Shown here: positions 44,800 to 56,025 of the stretch, piece after piece
How the letters are laid out: every line of letters begins with the position of its first letter
Position numbering within the stretch: position 1 is the first letter of the stretch
Assembly: GCA_028751875.1 (NCBI GenBank)
Contig: CM054140.1
Coordinates: 58,025,826 to 58,089,825, forward strand
Direction: 5' to 3'
DNA: 64,000 bases
Origin: Rapana venosa
Taxonomy: Eukaryota > Mollusca > Gastropoda > Neogastropoda > Muricidae
Position numbers and translations under genes: made by a program
Notes under the pieces: generated by a model
Told to the model about the DNA's origin: nothing
The model's database searches: none
Seen by the model: only the letters and a program-made list of their open reading frames with translations

Positions 44800-47704
44800 G
44801 TAAGGGAGGATATGCAACTTTGTTTTTAAGGCTATGGACTGGGTTTGTTATTGATGATGTATCAAGTGAGTTGATAATTGAGTTTTGTATATTTTTATTG
44901 ATTGTTTGTTTTTAACTGATCGGGAAGGGGAGTTCCACAGCATTAGGCCTGAGTAAAGTAGACTAGAATTTGAATAAGTCTATTCTCGGAATTGGGACAC
45001 TAGGTTTTATGAAATTTCTGGATTGGTTTAGGGGAATTTGTCTATTAAGTATGATGGAACAGTTCCTGTCATGATCTTGAACATCATGACTCCTTTGTTA
45101 TATTTTTAAACTTTGGTGTAAGGGGAGATATTTATTGAGTATAGTCAGCTTCTTGTAAGCTTGCCCTTTTTAACAGGACCACTTTGAGAGCACGTTTATA
45201 CAGACTCAGTAACGGTTTCATAGTGTTTGCACTAGCAGAATCCCACAGGGAGAAGCATAGTCTATTGAGGATTGTATATAAGTTTGGGAAGAATAGTTTC
45301 CTTGAATGAAAGTCAAGAAAGTGCTTGATTTTTAGAAAGTTGGTATCCCTCTTTGGGAATGTATTTGCATAGTTGAGATATGTGGTAGAAAACCAACTGG
45401 ATTTTCATCAATTGTTACCCCTAAAACCTTGTGGTGATAGGTTTTGTTCAATTACTTCCTTTTTAATTTTGATGGGAGTAAGTTTATGGGTTAAGTTTTG
45501 ACGCTTTTGTCTAGTGGTAATAAGCATGCTTTTTGTTTTTTGGGGGTGTATAGACATATGGTTTAGTTCGGTCCATTCAATAATGATCAACACTTTTTGT
45601 AATGCATTTGCCAGAGAGAAAAGGGTTTGTTGTGGCTCGTATGAATTTTGTGTCATCAGCAAATAGTTCGCTTTTGGGATTTGATGTGGAGAGGGAGGTC
45701 GTTTATGTATAGTGAGAAGAGAATAGGTCCTAATATGGATCCTTGGGGTACTCCAAAATTTGGGACGGCTTGTAGTTTGGATGTAGTTGTACCTATTGAA
45801 AACACACTGTTGCCTGTTTTCAGATAGGAAGCAAGTAGTTCTAAGGTATTGGTAGAGAAATGGTACGGTTTAGTTTTTTATGAGAAGTGTAGGGTCAATT
45901 GTGTCAAAGCTTTTTTGAGATCTACAAATAGTACCCCAAACAAAATTTATTGTCATTAATGTTTGATAGCCCAGTTGTCTACGAGGCTAATCAGTGCAGT
46001 ATGACATGAGTGATTTTGTCAAAATTTCCAGACTGATTGGGGTGAATTAAGTTGGTGGTATCTAAATGACGGACTATGTTTTGTTTATATGTTGTTCCAA
46101 GGGTTTTGGGAAAAGGATAGATATGATGGAAATTGGTCTTAGTTTAAAGGGGTCTGAAGTGTCACCAACTTGTAGATGGGGATTACTTTAGCTGTTTTGA
46201 AGGCATTGGGGAAATGGTTTTTTTCGAGACAAGGTTAAATATATATGTTAGGTGTCTGTGATAACTGGCGCTGATAGCTTCAATATTCTGCTGTCTGTTC
46301 CATCAAGACCACTTTGTTTTTTGATTGTTTGAGGTGAGTTAGATAACCATAGACCTCAAGAACGACATAAATGGAATGTGAAGTTTTTGAAGGAGGATGC
46401 TTTCCTTTAAAGTATTGTTTTAGTTCATGAGTTTATTGGACTTTGATTTATCATTTCTAATAATGTTAGTAGGGACATTAATAAAATTTGACTGTTAAGT
46501 TGTTCCGCAGTAACGTCTTTGATTAAAATTTGTTTTGGAAGATGCTTGTTTGTTAGTTATTTGATTTATGGCTCGCCATACAGTCTTTGAGTTTTGTTTG
46601 GTAGATAGTAAGTCTTGGAAATATTTTTTTTTCTCGCCTTTTTTGTGAGTTTATGGCATTTCTTAATTTTTTTGACTCTTCATGATATTTATGTTCTTTA
46701 AAAGGTCTCTAAGATAGCATGCTTCTTCTAGTTCCTTAGTGAGCCAAGGTGGTTTGGGGGTGTATTTGATTCCTAAAGATTTTTAGTGGGGCATGTTTGT
46801 TGTAAATAGCAGTAAAAGTGTTTATCCAAAATTCAATGGCTAAATCTGGATCAGTAAGCTGAATGTTTCCGAAAGAATTGAGTTACTTAAATCTGATAGG
46901 AAAAGATTCTCATCAAATTTAGCAAAGGAACGATATGTTATAGTTTTGTGGCCGGTTTGGGGTTTTTTGTTCTTTTTTTTTTTGACCACGTGATACAGAC
47001 TGGGTAGTGATCGCTGCAGTTATAGACTGGGATACACGTTTCAAAATGTTGTTAGGGTTAGATACTAGATAGGGTCAATTATTGTGCTTGATTTGGTGTG
47101 ACTTTTCTTTGGGTGAATTAATAGTTGGTGGAGGTTGTATGAATTTATTAATTGGGTCCATTGATTATTTCTTTTTTAGATCGATATTAAAGTCTCCTAA
47201 TAAGTTTAAATTTCATTAGATTCTAATAGGACTGTTATTCATCATGGAGTCAAATTATCAGTCCAGTTTTTTCTTTGTTGGATTCCTATGGGCAGATCCC
47301 AATTACAATAGGTTGGGCCCCTTTTTATAGAAACCTCAATCCATGGATTCTACACCAAAATGTTCTAATGGGAAGACGCTTGAAGGTTATGGACTCACTA
47401 ATATAGATTAGGATTCCTGTTTTTTTGGGGTTTTGTTGATCTTACGCAGGACTTTATACCCTGGAATATAAATATCAGTGTCTATTATGTGATCTGAAAG
47501 TCTCGATTCAGACAGCCCTAGTATGTGAAATGGATTCCCTTTGTTAGTTGATAAGCGTTGATTTTTCTTCGATTTATTAAATGCATGGTTAATTTTTAGG
47601 TGGCAAATACGTAGGCCATCCTTAGAGGGCCACTTATTGTGGTTGGTATGCATCTGTCTTTTTTGGGTTTTGTGAGGTAGGGATATGTGTGAAGGAGACA
47701 ACAA
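44800..47704 (-). pseudogene. Decayed non-LTR retrotransposon ORF2 (endonuclease-RT), CR1/L2-like
   Basis: Minus-strand translation in shifting frames shows, in order, an endonuclease start (LRICHLKIN, HILGLSESRLSDH) near 47.4-47.7 kb. RT blocks follow (GLDGTDSRILKLSAPV near 46.3 kb, VDLKKAFD-like near 45.9 kb, FADDTKF near 45.67 kb). Downstream come LWDSASANTMKPLLSLYKRALK near 45.2 kb and a C-terminal region running to about 44.8 kb. Many stops and frameshifts interrupt it, so it cannot encode an active enzyme. The clade assignment is from remembered motif style and is tentative. Confidence 0.8.
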
Positions 47705-48512
47705 GAAAGGAGCACTGGCGGTAAGGAAAAAAAAATAGTTTTTGAAGTTGGAGAACTCAACACCTGAAGGGGGAAATGTTTAGGGGGTGGTGGAGGAGGA
47801 AAAATAAGTATAACAAAAATAAGGAAACAAAATTGAGTGAGGTAAAAATAAAATAACCACTCAGACCGACAATAAGGTACTAAAATCTGAAATCCTCACT
47901 GTTTTTAGCATCAAACAGCACAACAAAACCGGGTAACTTCGCTATCAACCCTGCAAGTCTCAACACAAGGGTGCCCTGCTTAAATTTACAGCCTGGTCAC
48001 AGTCTCTGCCAGTGAAGGTCTCCCAAGGCCACTAGAAAACTTTGGTTTACCACAAATCACAAGTGACACTCTCGTTGAGGCAACCCGATGAGCCTGAGGT
48101 GTGTCCCAAGAGATGGTCAGCCTCCCATCTTGTCACTGAAAAAGGCCACTCAGCAAATAGTACGGGGTTTGGGGGGTAGGGAACTCGCGGGACGCCAGTT
48201 GTTTATCACTGAAAAAAGGCCCCTCAGCAATTTTGTCCGGGGGTTTGCTACACAGCTCATTCCCTCACTGAATAATGTCGTTCAGCAGTCACTGAACAAT
48301 GTCACAGTAGTCACTGAATAATGCCACTCAGCAGTCACCCAGCAATGTCACTCAGCGAATAGTCCCTCACTGCACTCAGTGTCACTCAGCGAATAGTCCC
48401 TCACTGCACTCAATGTCACTCAGCGAATAGTCCCTCACTGCACAGTGTTGCACACTTCACTGTATGGGCACTGTCATAATAAAGTTGTGATCTGTAGCAC
48501 TGGTTAAAAATT

Positions 48513-48555
<43 letters not shown>

Positions 48556-49338
48556 CACACATAAAACCAAACCCATGGGTAGTATCTCTCTGTTCTACAG
48601 TCTCAATGTTCGTGAGGATGCATACTTTTCACTGCACCAGTTCAGTCAATCTTGAAATAAGCAAAAGGAACCATGAAAACCAGAACAATTTAAAAAAAAA
48701 ATAAATAAACATAAAATACATGTCTTTCTAAGTTGAATTGGTGACAACACAGCACACAGAAACCTGTGGCTAAGAGAATATAAAAGAAAAATAGGGAGTT
48801 AGAACGGCAGAAGGAATATCAGGTTTGCCACACTTCCACAGCGACTTGCAATTTTGGGGTGGGGGGTGGGGGGAAGGTTAAAAAACAACAACAACAATAA
48901 AAACAAGAAAACAACAACAACAGCAAACAACAACAAGACATTTAAAAACAACAACAACAAAAACAAAAAAAACAACAACCCAAAAAAAAACAAAAAACAA
49001 AAACCCCCAACAAAAACAAAACAAAAACACGCAAAAAAAACAACAAGAAACAAAACCAACAACAAAATCAAGGATTAAATTTAAAAACACACACACATAA
49101 AACCCCACACAAAAACTCACACACAAACCACACACACACGCACATATACACTCTTCATACACACTCATACACACCAATACACAACATAGAGTACACACGC
49201 ATACACACAAATATTACGCACACGCGCGTTCGTTACAACACACACACACACACCTGTCTCCCCATTCTCGGCCACTGGCTTTCTCTATAGATGAATGGGG
49301 GGGGGGGGGGGGGGGGGGGGAAGGGGAGGGGGGGGGTG
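47705..49338. other. Insert between LINE ORF1 and ORF2 remnants
   Basis: About 1.6 kb without recognisable LINE coding sequence, where ORFs of one element usually lie close together. It holds diverged repeats of a CACTGAA/CACTCAGCA unit (48075-48440), a 37-A run (48518-48554), an (AAC)n-rich stretch (48880-49080), (CA)n and a long G run (49298-49320). It may be a later insertion or expanded linker. Confidence 0.5.
48347..48448. repeat. 34-bp tandem repeat, 3 copies
   Basis: Copies start at 48347, 48381 and 48415 with GTCACTCAGCGAATAGTCCC. They follow looser CACTGAATAATG/CACTCAGCAGT repeats upstream. Confidence 0.85.
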
Positions 49339-51912
49339 TTAGGTCAGTGCTTGCTGGATAGTATTCAGCAGGACCTTCAGCAGCTTTTGGGTGTCCTGTG
49401 AATGAGTGGGGTGGGGGAGGCCCCAGGCAGGTTTGATTTTGGTTGTAGTAAGAGGGGGGAAGTCCTCCTCAAAGTCCCCTTGAGCGAACTTGTTGCCTCT
49501 CTGGCCAAAGGCAGGTGGACTTGTTCCTGGTGTGGGGAGAAGCGCTCTGCCGTTGCCCCGGTGTCTGTTGATGGCAGATTGCACTTCCACTGTTGGTGGA
49601 GGTGGCTTTGTTGGCGGAGCCCTTTGAATCTGGCCATAGTTGGTTGAAGTGCGGGGCAGAGGTTTTGGCGGCTGGTGCAGGTTGTACATCATGGCTGCTA
49701 TGCCACGGGACACTTGGGTGGAGAGGGTCCATGTATCTATAGAGGGGTTTCCTGGGTGCCCCAAATCCCCGTCCCGAAAAGAGGAGGTGTGGTCGATGTA
49801 AATCACCCCCTCTCGAGCACAGACCTTGGAGAGGTTTGGGGTTGGACTCCCTCACAGAACTGGTGGTATGGTGTCGGCCGTAAGGAGGGAATGTAGAAAG
49901 GCTTTTATGGTGGCATGGGGAAAAGCCTGGCGTAGCCTTGATCACAAATTGGGCCCTGTCGTGCAATCCCAAATGGGGCCACTTTGTAGGCAGGTGTTGA
50001 TGCCAACATGGAAAATGATCTGTGTGATGTGTGTTGAAGGGGGGAGTGTTGACAGCCACTTCAAGAGGTGTTGGACTGTCAGGCCTGGTACCGACAAGTT
50101 TTTAGCTTGTCCGCCGTGTGGGGAACTTCTGTCTCCCACTGCGCTTAAGACCGAGTCACCGATCAGTAACTCCTGGCTGGCAGTGGGGACAGACTTTTTC
50201 AATAGTGCCTCTAAGGGAGTTGGGGAAGGGGATGGCGGAGGGGGGGGTTTGGAATTGATAGGCCTTCTGGGAACTGAATTAGGCCTACTTGTCAGTTTGC
50301 GTTTTCGTAATGAAGGAGGGGAGGGAGGAGCGGGTGGTTTGGGGTTGGGATTTTGGTCGGGGTCGAGGAGTGAAAATCTATTATTAGTGGGGATTGGGAA
50401 GATGATTTCTTCTTCTATAGGGTGTCGGAAATGTCAGAGAGAGAGTCACTTAGAGGAATTCTGGAGGTGGTTGGTAGATTGCTGGTGGGAATCTTTGGAA
50501 ATGGAGGTGACTGAAGATTGTTGGAGTGGGAGGCGAGTATGAGGTATCAGTTTTATGGTAGGGGTTCTTTAATGCAGTGATTTCCCTTTTTTTATGTGGT
50601 TTTGCCAGTCGTTGAAAGCAGACAGGCTTTTGGCTTGTTTGTCGACCGTTGTCTGTAGTTGGGTGTTTTGTGACAAGGTCAGCAATGGTCGACTTCAGTG
50701 CTTGTTCTGTGGCTTTCATATGATTTTTTGTTTGGACTGTGCTGTCTTTGCTGGCGTTGGCTGTTTTCTCTATCTGTTTGTGCAAGTGTTTGTTCTCTGT
50801 CTGTAAGGGGTCAACTTGTGCTGTGAGGGGATTGATGGTGGAGATGGCTGTGGGGCAGTTGGCAGTGGAGATGTGTGATAGCAGATACTGTGCTCAAACT
50901 GTAGAGACAGGATGGAAGTTTTGTGTAGGTGTGTGATTTTGTTGGACATGGTTGTGAAAGGGAGAGGGGGGAGGTCAGAGGCAGGAATAGAAAGGCTAGG
51001 GTCAGGGGGGGAGGGGGAGGCTATGGGTCTGGGTGGAGAGGGGGTGGTGGAATAGAGGGAAGGAGATGGATCAGGGGGTTTGTTGGAGAGGGGTGTCATT
51101 TTCACGGGGTGGGATAGAGGGGGGAATGGTCTATACTGATTTAGTCAGCTGGAGGGACAGAGGAGAGCTGGGTTGCTGTGGAGATGATCAGTGGAGATGG
51201 CGTCATCGGAACACTGAGGGGCAGGCGAGTTGAGGAGGGAAGGGGGGGATAGGGTTAGGAGACCGCGCAGATGACAGTTTGTCTCCTGGCAACATGGTGA
51301 CAGAACTGACTGCCTTTAGGGGGATGGCAGTGACAGATGAAGTGTTGTGTACTGGCAAGGACACAGGGCTCGCTGCAGGTGATGTTAAGGCAAATGATGT
51401 GCCAGGTAGTGGCAAACGCACAGGGGAGGAGGGGGGATTGGTGGGGTTCATATCACTGGCACAACAATCACACATATAGTTCACTATGTCTTTAAGGATT
51501 TCGAATTCCTTATTTAGCCACTCCTGACAAGTGTTCCCTTGTATTAATATTGTCCCTGTCGTGTGGTACACAGTAATTGTTAACAGTTTTTTCCTCGTCA
51601 AGGAATAGCTGTAGAAATGTTTTGAAGAGTTGTGGGGGAAGTGTGGTTGAATATGTGTCTTTGATTTGGTATGATTTCGTGTGATTGTGTTAAGTCTTGC
51701 CATTTGGTTGTTGCAGTGTCTGACTTTAGTGTGTCGATTTTATCTGTTGTGTAGTGCAAATTCTCCATGTCGGTAGATGATTGAAGGCTGCAATTTAATT
51801 TTACTTGACGACTGTCTTTAGGAACTGGATATTTTCTAATACTAGGGAATGTCTTTTCACTTATAGATCTGGTTGTTGGTCGCATTGTGGAAGGTGTGTA
51901 GGAGTAGATCAC
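49339..51912 (-). pseudogene. Decayed LINE ORF1 with SGNH-hydrolase-like domain
   Basis: Upstream of the ORF2 remnant on the same strand. Broken frames show an N-terminal module (LLTITVYHTTGTILIQG, then WLNKEFEILKDIVN) at about 51.47-51.6 kb. A Pro/Ser-rich and coiled middle follows. Next is an esterase-like part with LLIGDS near 50.16 kb and IIFHVGIN near 50.0 kb, then SFRDGDLGHPG near 49.75 kb. Gly-Asp-Ser and Asp-x-x-His are the block I and block V catalytic positions of SGNH hydrolases. ORF1 esterase domains are known in CR1-type LINEs. Several frameshifts separate the parts. Confidence 0.7.
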
Positions 51913-52167
51913 ATGATTAATTGGGGGGGAAAAAAATTACACCAAAAGAAAAAGTGGGGAGCCCCCCACCAGCCCTCATTTGGAGGGAAGGTTTGATGTG
52001 GCCCTCACATAGTTTAGGTACACACACACGTACAGATTAATATATCTATATGTAAGCCGTTGTTGGCACTCACATGCTTGATGGAGACAGCCACTTCACA
52101 TCATCACACACTTCACCACAACACCACTTGAATTGAACACTTTAACATAGAGAGAGAGAGAGAGAGA

Positions 52168-52505
52168 GCCTTGTAGTTAGAGTGAAGCGCGTTGCGTTGC
52201 GTAGCGCTCATGATCTGTTGACCCGGGTTCCAATCTCGTTCAAGAGGATTTTTCCTCTGGAGTTAACATCAGACTCCACTCCCCCTAGAAGTCCTTCGGA
52301 TGAGACTACAAACCGAGGTCCCGTGTGCGAACGCACGCAGAACATCCTGTGCCCACGTTAAAACCCGTTCCACTTTTCGGCAGTGTAGGTCATTGTGTGC
52401 TGGTGGGAACGGATCACAAAATTTACAAAACTACAGACACACGAGGACTGGATTGAAAAAAGCATATGGATGCTTATTCCATTATCCCCGAAATAAAAGT
52501 TGTTG
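52168..52505 (+). repeat. tRNA-headed SINE (tail 1) abutting the RT fragment
   Basis: A full-length copy. It has a tRNA-like head with B box CCGGGTTCCAATC, the GAGACTACAAACCGAGGTCC core, the ACTTTTCGGCA block, and the tail GGACTGGAT...GCTTATTCCATTATCC. It ends within about 10 nt of the RT remnant. Confidence 0.8.
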
Positions 52506-52512
52506 TTTTTTA

Positions 52513-53651
52513 ATAATGAAAAACTATCGTACCATAAGCCTGATTAGCCATCCAAGCAAAGTCATGCTCAGAATCCTCCTGAACATACTAAAGCCTCAAG
52601 CTGAAGAGATCATCAAAGAAGGACAGGCAGGTTGTAGAGCAGGACGGAGCACAACCAAACAAAGTTTGAACCTTAGAATACTCTGTGCGAAATACTCGCA
52701 ACACCAAGATCTTTACCACGTCTTTGTAGACTTTAAGAAGGCGTTCGACAGAGTCTGGCATGTCACTCTGTGGGCAACTATGAGGCTGTATAACATCAAT
52801 GCCAACCCGATCAGTCATAGTATGCCTCTATATCAAGGCAACCAGCACAGTCTAGTAAGGCAGCAACATTGGAGATTGGTTCCGAACCAAAATTGGAGTA
52901 CGCCAAGGATTCATCCCACCCTCTTCAGTATCTTCTTAGAGAGAATAATGGCTGATGCACTTGAAAATAATGAGGGAACAGTCAGCATTGGAGTCAGGAC
53001 AACTACAAACTTACGTTTTGCCGACGACATCGACGGCCTAGCCGGAGAAGAGCAAGAGCTAGGCAATCTGGTAAATCACCTTCATGAAGCCTCGTCAGCA
53101 TATGGCATGCAGATCAGTGCAGAGAAAACCCAGCTGATGACAAACAGTCCCAATGGCATCATCACTGACATAATTACACATGGCAAGAAAATCGAGACCG
53201 TCCATAGCTTCAAGTATCTGGGAGCTGTATTATCGGATGAAAGATAAAACCCTAAAATTATCTCCAGAATAGCCTAGACTACAGCTACAATGACCAAACT
53301 GAAAGACCTCTGGAATGGCAAGAACATCGCAATCAGTTCCAAGATCAGACTGATGCTTTCCCTGGATATTTTTGTAAACTACGCATGTGAAACATGGACC
53401 ATAACAGCAGACATTAAAAGGACAATGGCAATGGAGTGAGGTGCTTTCGCAAACTCCTTGGTATCTCATACAGAGATCACATCACTAATGAGGAAGTGAA
53501 GGGACACAAACTGAAGTGGTACCGGCATGTCACACGAAATATGGACTGGCCAAGATTGTCCTACAAGGAACAGTACAAGGAGGGATATGAAGAGGCAGAC
53601 AGAGAAAAGGATGGGAAGGCAACATCAGAGAGTGGACGCCAGTCAGAGTGA
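52513..53651 (+). pseudogene. Non-LTR reverse transcriptase fragment, second LINE family
   Basis: A plus-strand RT fragment beginning inside the palm/fingers (NYRTISLISHPSKVMLRILL). It continues with AGCRAGRSTTKQSLNLRILC, VDFKKAFDRVWH, then LRFADDIDGLAGEE with the catalytic Ala-Asp-Asp, and SFKYLGAVLSDE. Downstream in broken frames come KIRLMLSLDI, YACETWT, ITNEEVKGHKLKWYRHVTRN and the C-terminal basic tail to about 53.65 kb. The 5' half with the endonuclease is missing. The segment 52825-52920 (GDWFRTKIGVRQGFI) is in another frame, so the open stretch does not encode a true RT. This family is often misannotated in animal genomes as craniofacial-development-protein-2-like. Confidence 0.85.
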
Positions 53652-53654
53652 ATT

Positions 53655-54055
53655 GTTTCAGTCCAAGTATATTTTTGTCTGCTTGAGTAATACACACATT
53701 TTGTTAACAGAAAGGATTTTAACTCTTTAAAATAATTTTTTTTTTGGGGGGGGGGGTCTTTTTTCTTTCTTTTTTTCTTTTTAAAAAAGATTTTTTATTT
53801 AGTGGGCATTGATCAGTCTATAAGACTATGGAGTTGCGCTCTTGGTGTGTATACTGAAGAGCGCAAAGCCTGGGTAAGTAGGTTAAGTTAGTAAGTATGG
53901 AGCGCAAGCTGTTACCCATGCAACAGAACCCCACCCCCCACCCCTCTTCAACGTTGCTGGAATGGTCCATTGGAAAGGCAATCCTCATACACATGGTTCC
54001 AGTGCTGTAGCAGGAGTTGCCAGACAGCTCTTAAGATCCCACCGATCTCCAGAAT
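53655..54055. other. Intergenic, low-complexity
   Basis: T-rich and G runs (53735-53800), then GGCATTGATCAGTCTATAAG-type unique DNA. No gene seen. Confidence 0.4.
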
Positions 54056-54419
54056 GGTGTCTAAACACGACACCTGTGTGCATGATGGGTTGTTGTTTTT
54101 TTTACTTTATCATGCGCTCTTATCGGCACACAATGGTCTACTCTCCCGAAAGGCGGAACGGGTTTTTCACGTGTGGGCATGTTTTGCATGCGTTTGCACA
54201 TGGGGCCTTGGTTTATAGTCTCATCCGAAGGACTTTGACATTCAGTTCGATTTTTTCGTCAAACTGGGAAGAAAGGGCAAGGCTGGGAATCGAACTACCA
54301 ACCTCACGGTTGACTTGTTGGCAGGCAAACGTTTTAACTATCACCTTGCCTTAAAAAAAAAAAAAAAATTAGGCTAGCGACATGGTAGAAACATTGAAGG
54401 GAGGCCACTCCAAGTCTTT

Positions 54420-54535
54420 CCCTTTAAACCAATGAACAGAAAGCATTTTGCGTAGCGGAATTTTTTGGAGTGTAACGAAGTTAAGAGATTTTGTAAACAT
54501 ACTGTCTCCAAATCGCTGTATATATTGTGAATACG
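54420..54535 (+). promoter_or_regulatory. ARMC1: Possible ARMC1 promoter and non-coding first exon
   Basis: The ARMC1 ATG lies immediately after an acceptor, so a leader exon is required. This short repeat-free island contains an AACCAATG box (CCAAT type) and ends in a good donor, TACG-GTAAGC, at 54535/54536. Joining it to the coding exon would give ACG-ATG, which places A at -3. Inference only; no transcript data. Confidence 0.35.
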
Positions 54536-55077
54536 GTAAGCTGTAATGTTGGCCTATGTTTATCTTTTCTATGAGTTTAGATTAGGTTAGGTCCAAAACA
54601 GAAACGTATCTCAGTTTTGCGCTGGCACGATTTACGATTTGGTTCAACAATGTTTTGCCGCGTGGTGTCCCTGGAGGCAAAGTGCCGCTGCTGTTCTGAT
54701 GTTTCAATTTGTTAAGCTGCACCATGCATTACTTACATCATGTCATGACAGCTCTCGTGTTTTATATATAACTGTTACATCAAAATCATGAATCGATTCT
54801 TAAACGTGTGCATTGATCCGCGATAAACTTCTGAACTCAAGATCAGTAACTTGAAAGGGTTTCCATGGTTCCTGGTTTTGTTGTTTAGGCCTATTGTTTG
54901 TTTCCTTCCCTTGGCTAGAGCTCCAACTCCAAGGCACACCAATGGTGAGATTTTTGTGTATACAACCATTTTCCCATCATTACAGTTAAATAGCCACATT
55001 CAGACTTGGGGGATGCTAATATATGTACACACTAAAGTAGGCTATACTCAGTATACTGTGTATAGTGTACTGTCAAA

Positions 55078-55364
55078 AAGGTAAAAGGTAAAGGAGTCCC
55101 ATAACCTATAAGGTCGTAGGGGAGCAAGGTGTCAGAGACCTCACTTCTCTAGGGCCAGCATATTGAGGGCGGCGCCCATCTCCTCTCCCTCGCTGCTTTA
55201 CCTTCCCTGACCCTAAAGAGGGCAGGTACCCATTTACAGCTGGGGGAACTGTACTGAAGCCAAGGCGCGCAAACGGTCACCCATCCAACTGGTAACCATG
55301 CTCGACGCTGCTTAACTTGGCTGGGTTAAAGCGAGTGCTCCGACCACTGAGCTATCCCGTCCCC
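55078..55364 (-). repeat. tRNA/5S-rRNA hybrid SINE
   Basis: The best-preserved copy. The minus strand shows GGGACGGGATAGCTCAGTGG, TTAAGCAGCGTCGAGCATGG and TTGGATGGGTGACC. It lies between the possible ARMC1 leader exon and the start-codon exon. A decayed second copy follows at 55385-55585. Confidence 0.78.
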
Positions 55365-55938
55365 AACAGTGTACTGTAGGGCCAGTTAAAAAAGATAAAG
55401 AATCAAAGATGTTCCCATTTTATAACCTAATCTGTCCTTTGGGGACGGAGGTGTCAGAGACTTTGATTAGTGTACTGTCTGAAGCCAAGGCACCCATCCA
55501 TGAGGCATCCCATTAATTAGTACTGCTCATCCTTGGTTTAGCTTGAGCAGTTGGGGAGAGCAAGTGGTCTGACCACTGAGTGAGAGTATAGTAAATTAAT
55601 ATTTCACTATTTGTTTTTAAATGACCATCAGACTCCATGACAGCAAGTACTACCAGAATCAGAAAAAAATGAAAAGAATTAACATGGTTGCAAGTTGTCA
55701 GTTTTTGCATGGAAGTGGTAGACTTTACAAACTTACAATACACAGGCTATGCTGGGGTTTAGGACTATAGATGTCTGCTAATGGGATGTGACCAAATTGC
55801 TATTTCAGGTACTATTGAGAGTAGACTAGTGAGTGAATTTAAAATAAATTATCAATATATTATTATCATACCTAGGCTTTGTAGTTTGTAATAATTATGA
55901 CTATATAACAGTTTTTTGTTGACTGCACTTTTTTTCAG

Positions 55939-56025
55939 ATGACAACTAGGATGGTTTCGACAGATGCTATAGCTGCCATGAAGGCCATGGCTGCTGACCC
56001 CAAAAAGCGGCCCGTCCTTATTAAA
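55939..56025 (+). CDS. ARMC1: ARMC1 exon with start codon
   Basis: 29 codons. The first ATG abuts the acceptor (TTTTTCAG-ATG), so a 5' non-coding exon must exist upstream. A second in-frame ATG four codons later has A at -3 and G at +4. It encodes AIAAMKAMAADPKKRP, which matches the human LRDLAADPLNRR region. The donor is GTGAGC in phase 0. Confidence 0.85.

Noticed and set aside
49826..50542. 238-codon plus-strand open frame
   Set aside because: It is the antisense of the LINE ORF1 remnant. The SGNH motifs are on the minus strand.
55930..55965. Similarity of GACAGATGCTATAGC in the ARMC1 first coding exon to the SINE head at 27887
   Set aside because: The match is about 15 nt and does not extend. 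The exon aligns to ARMC1, so this is probably coincidence.
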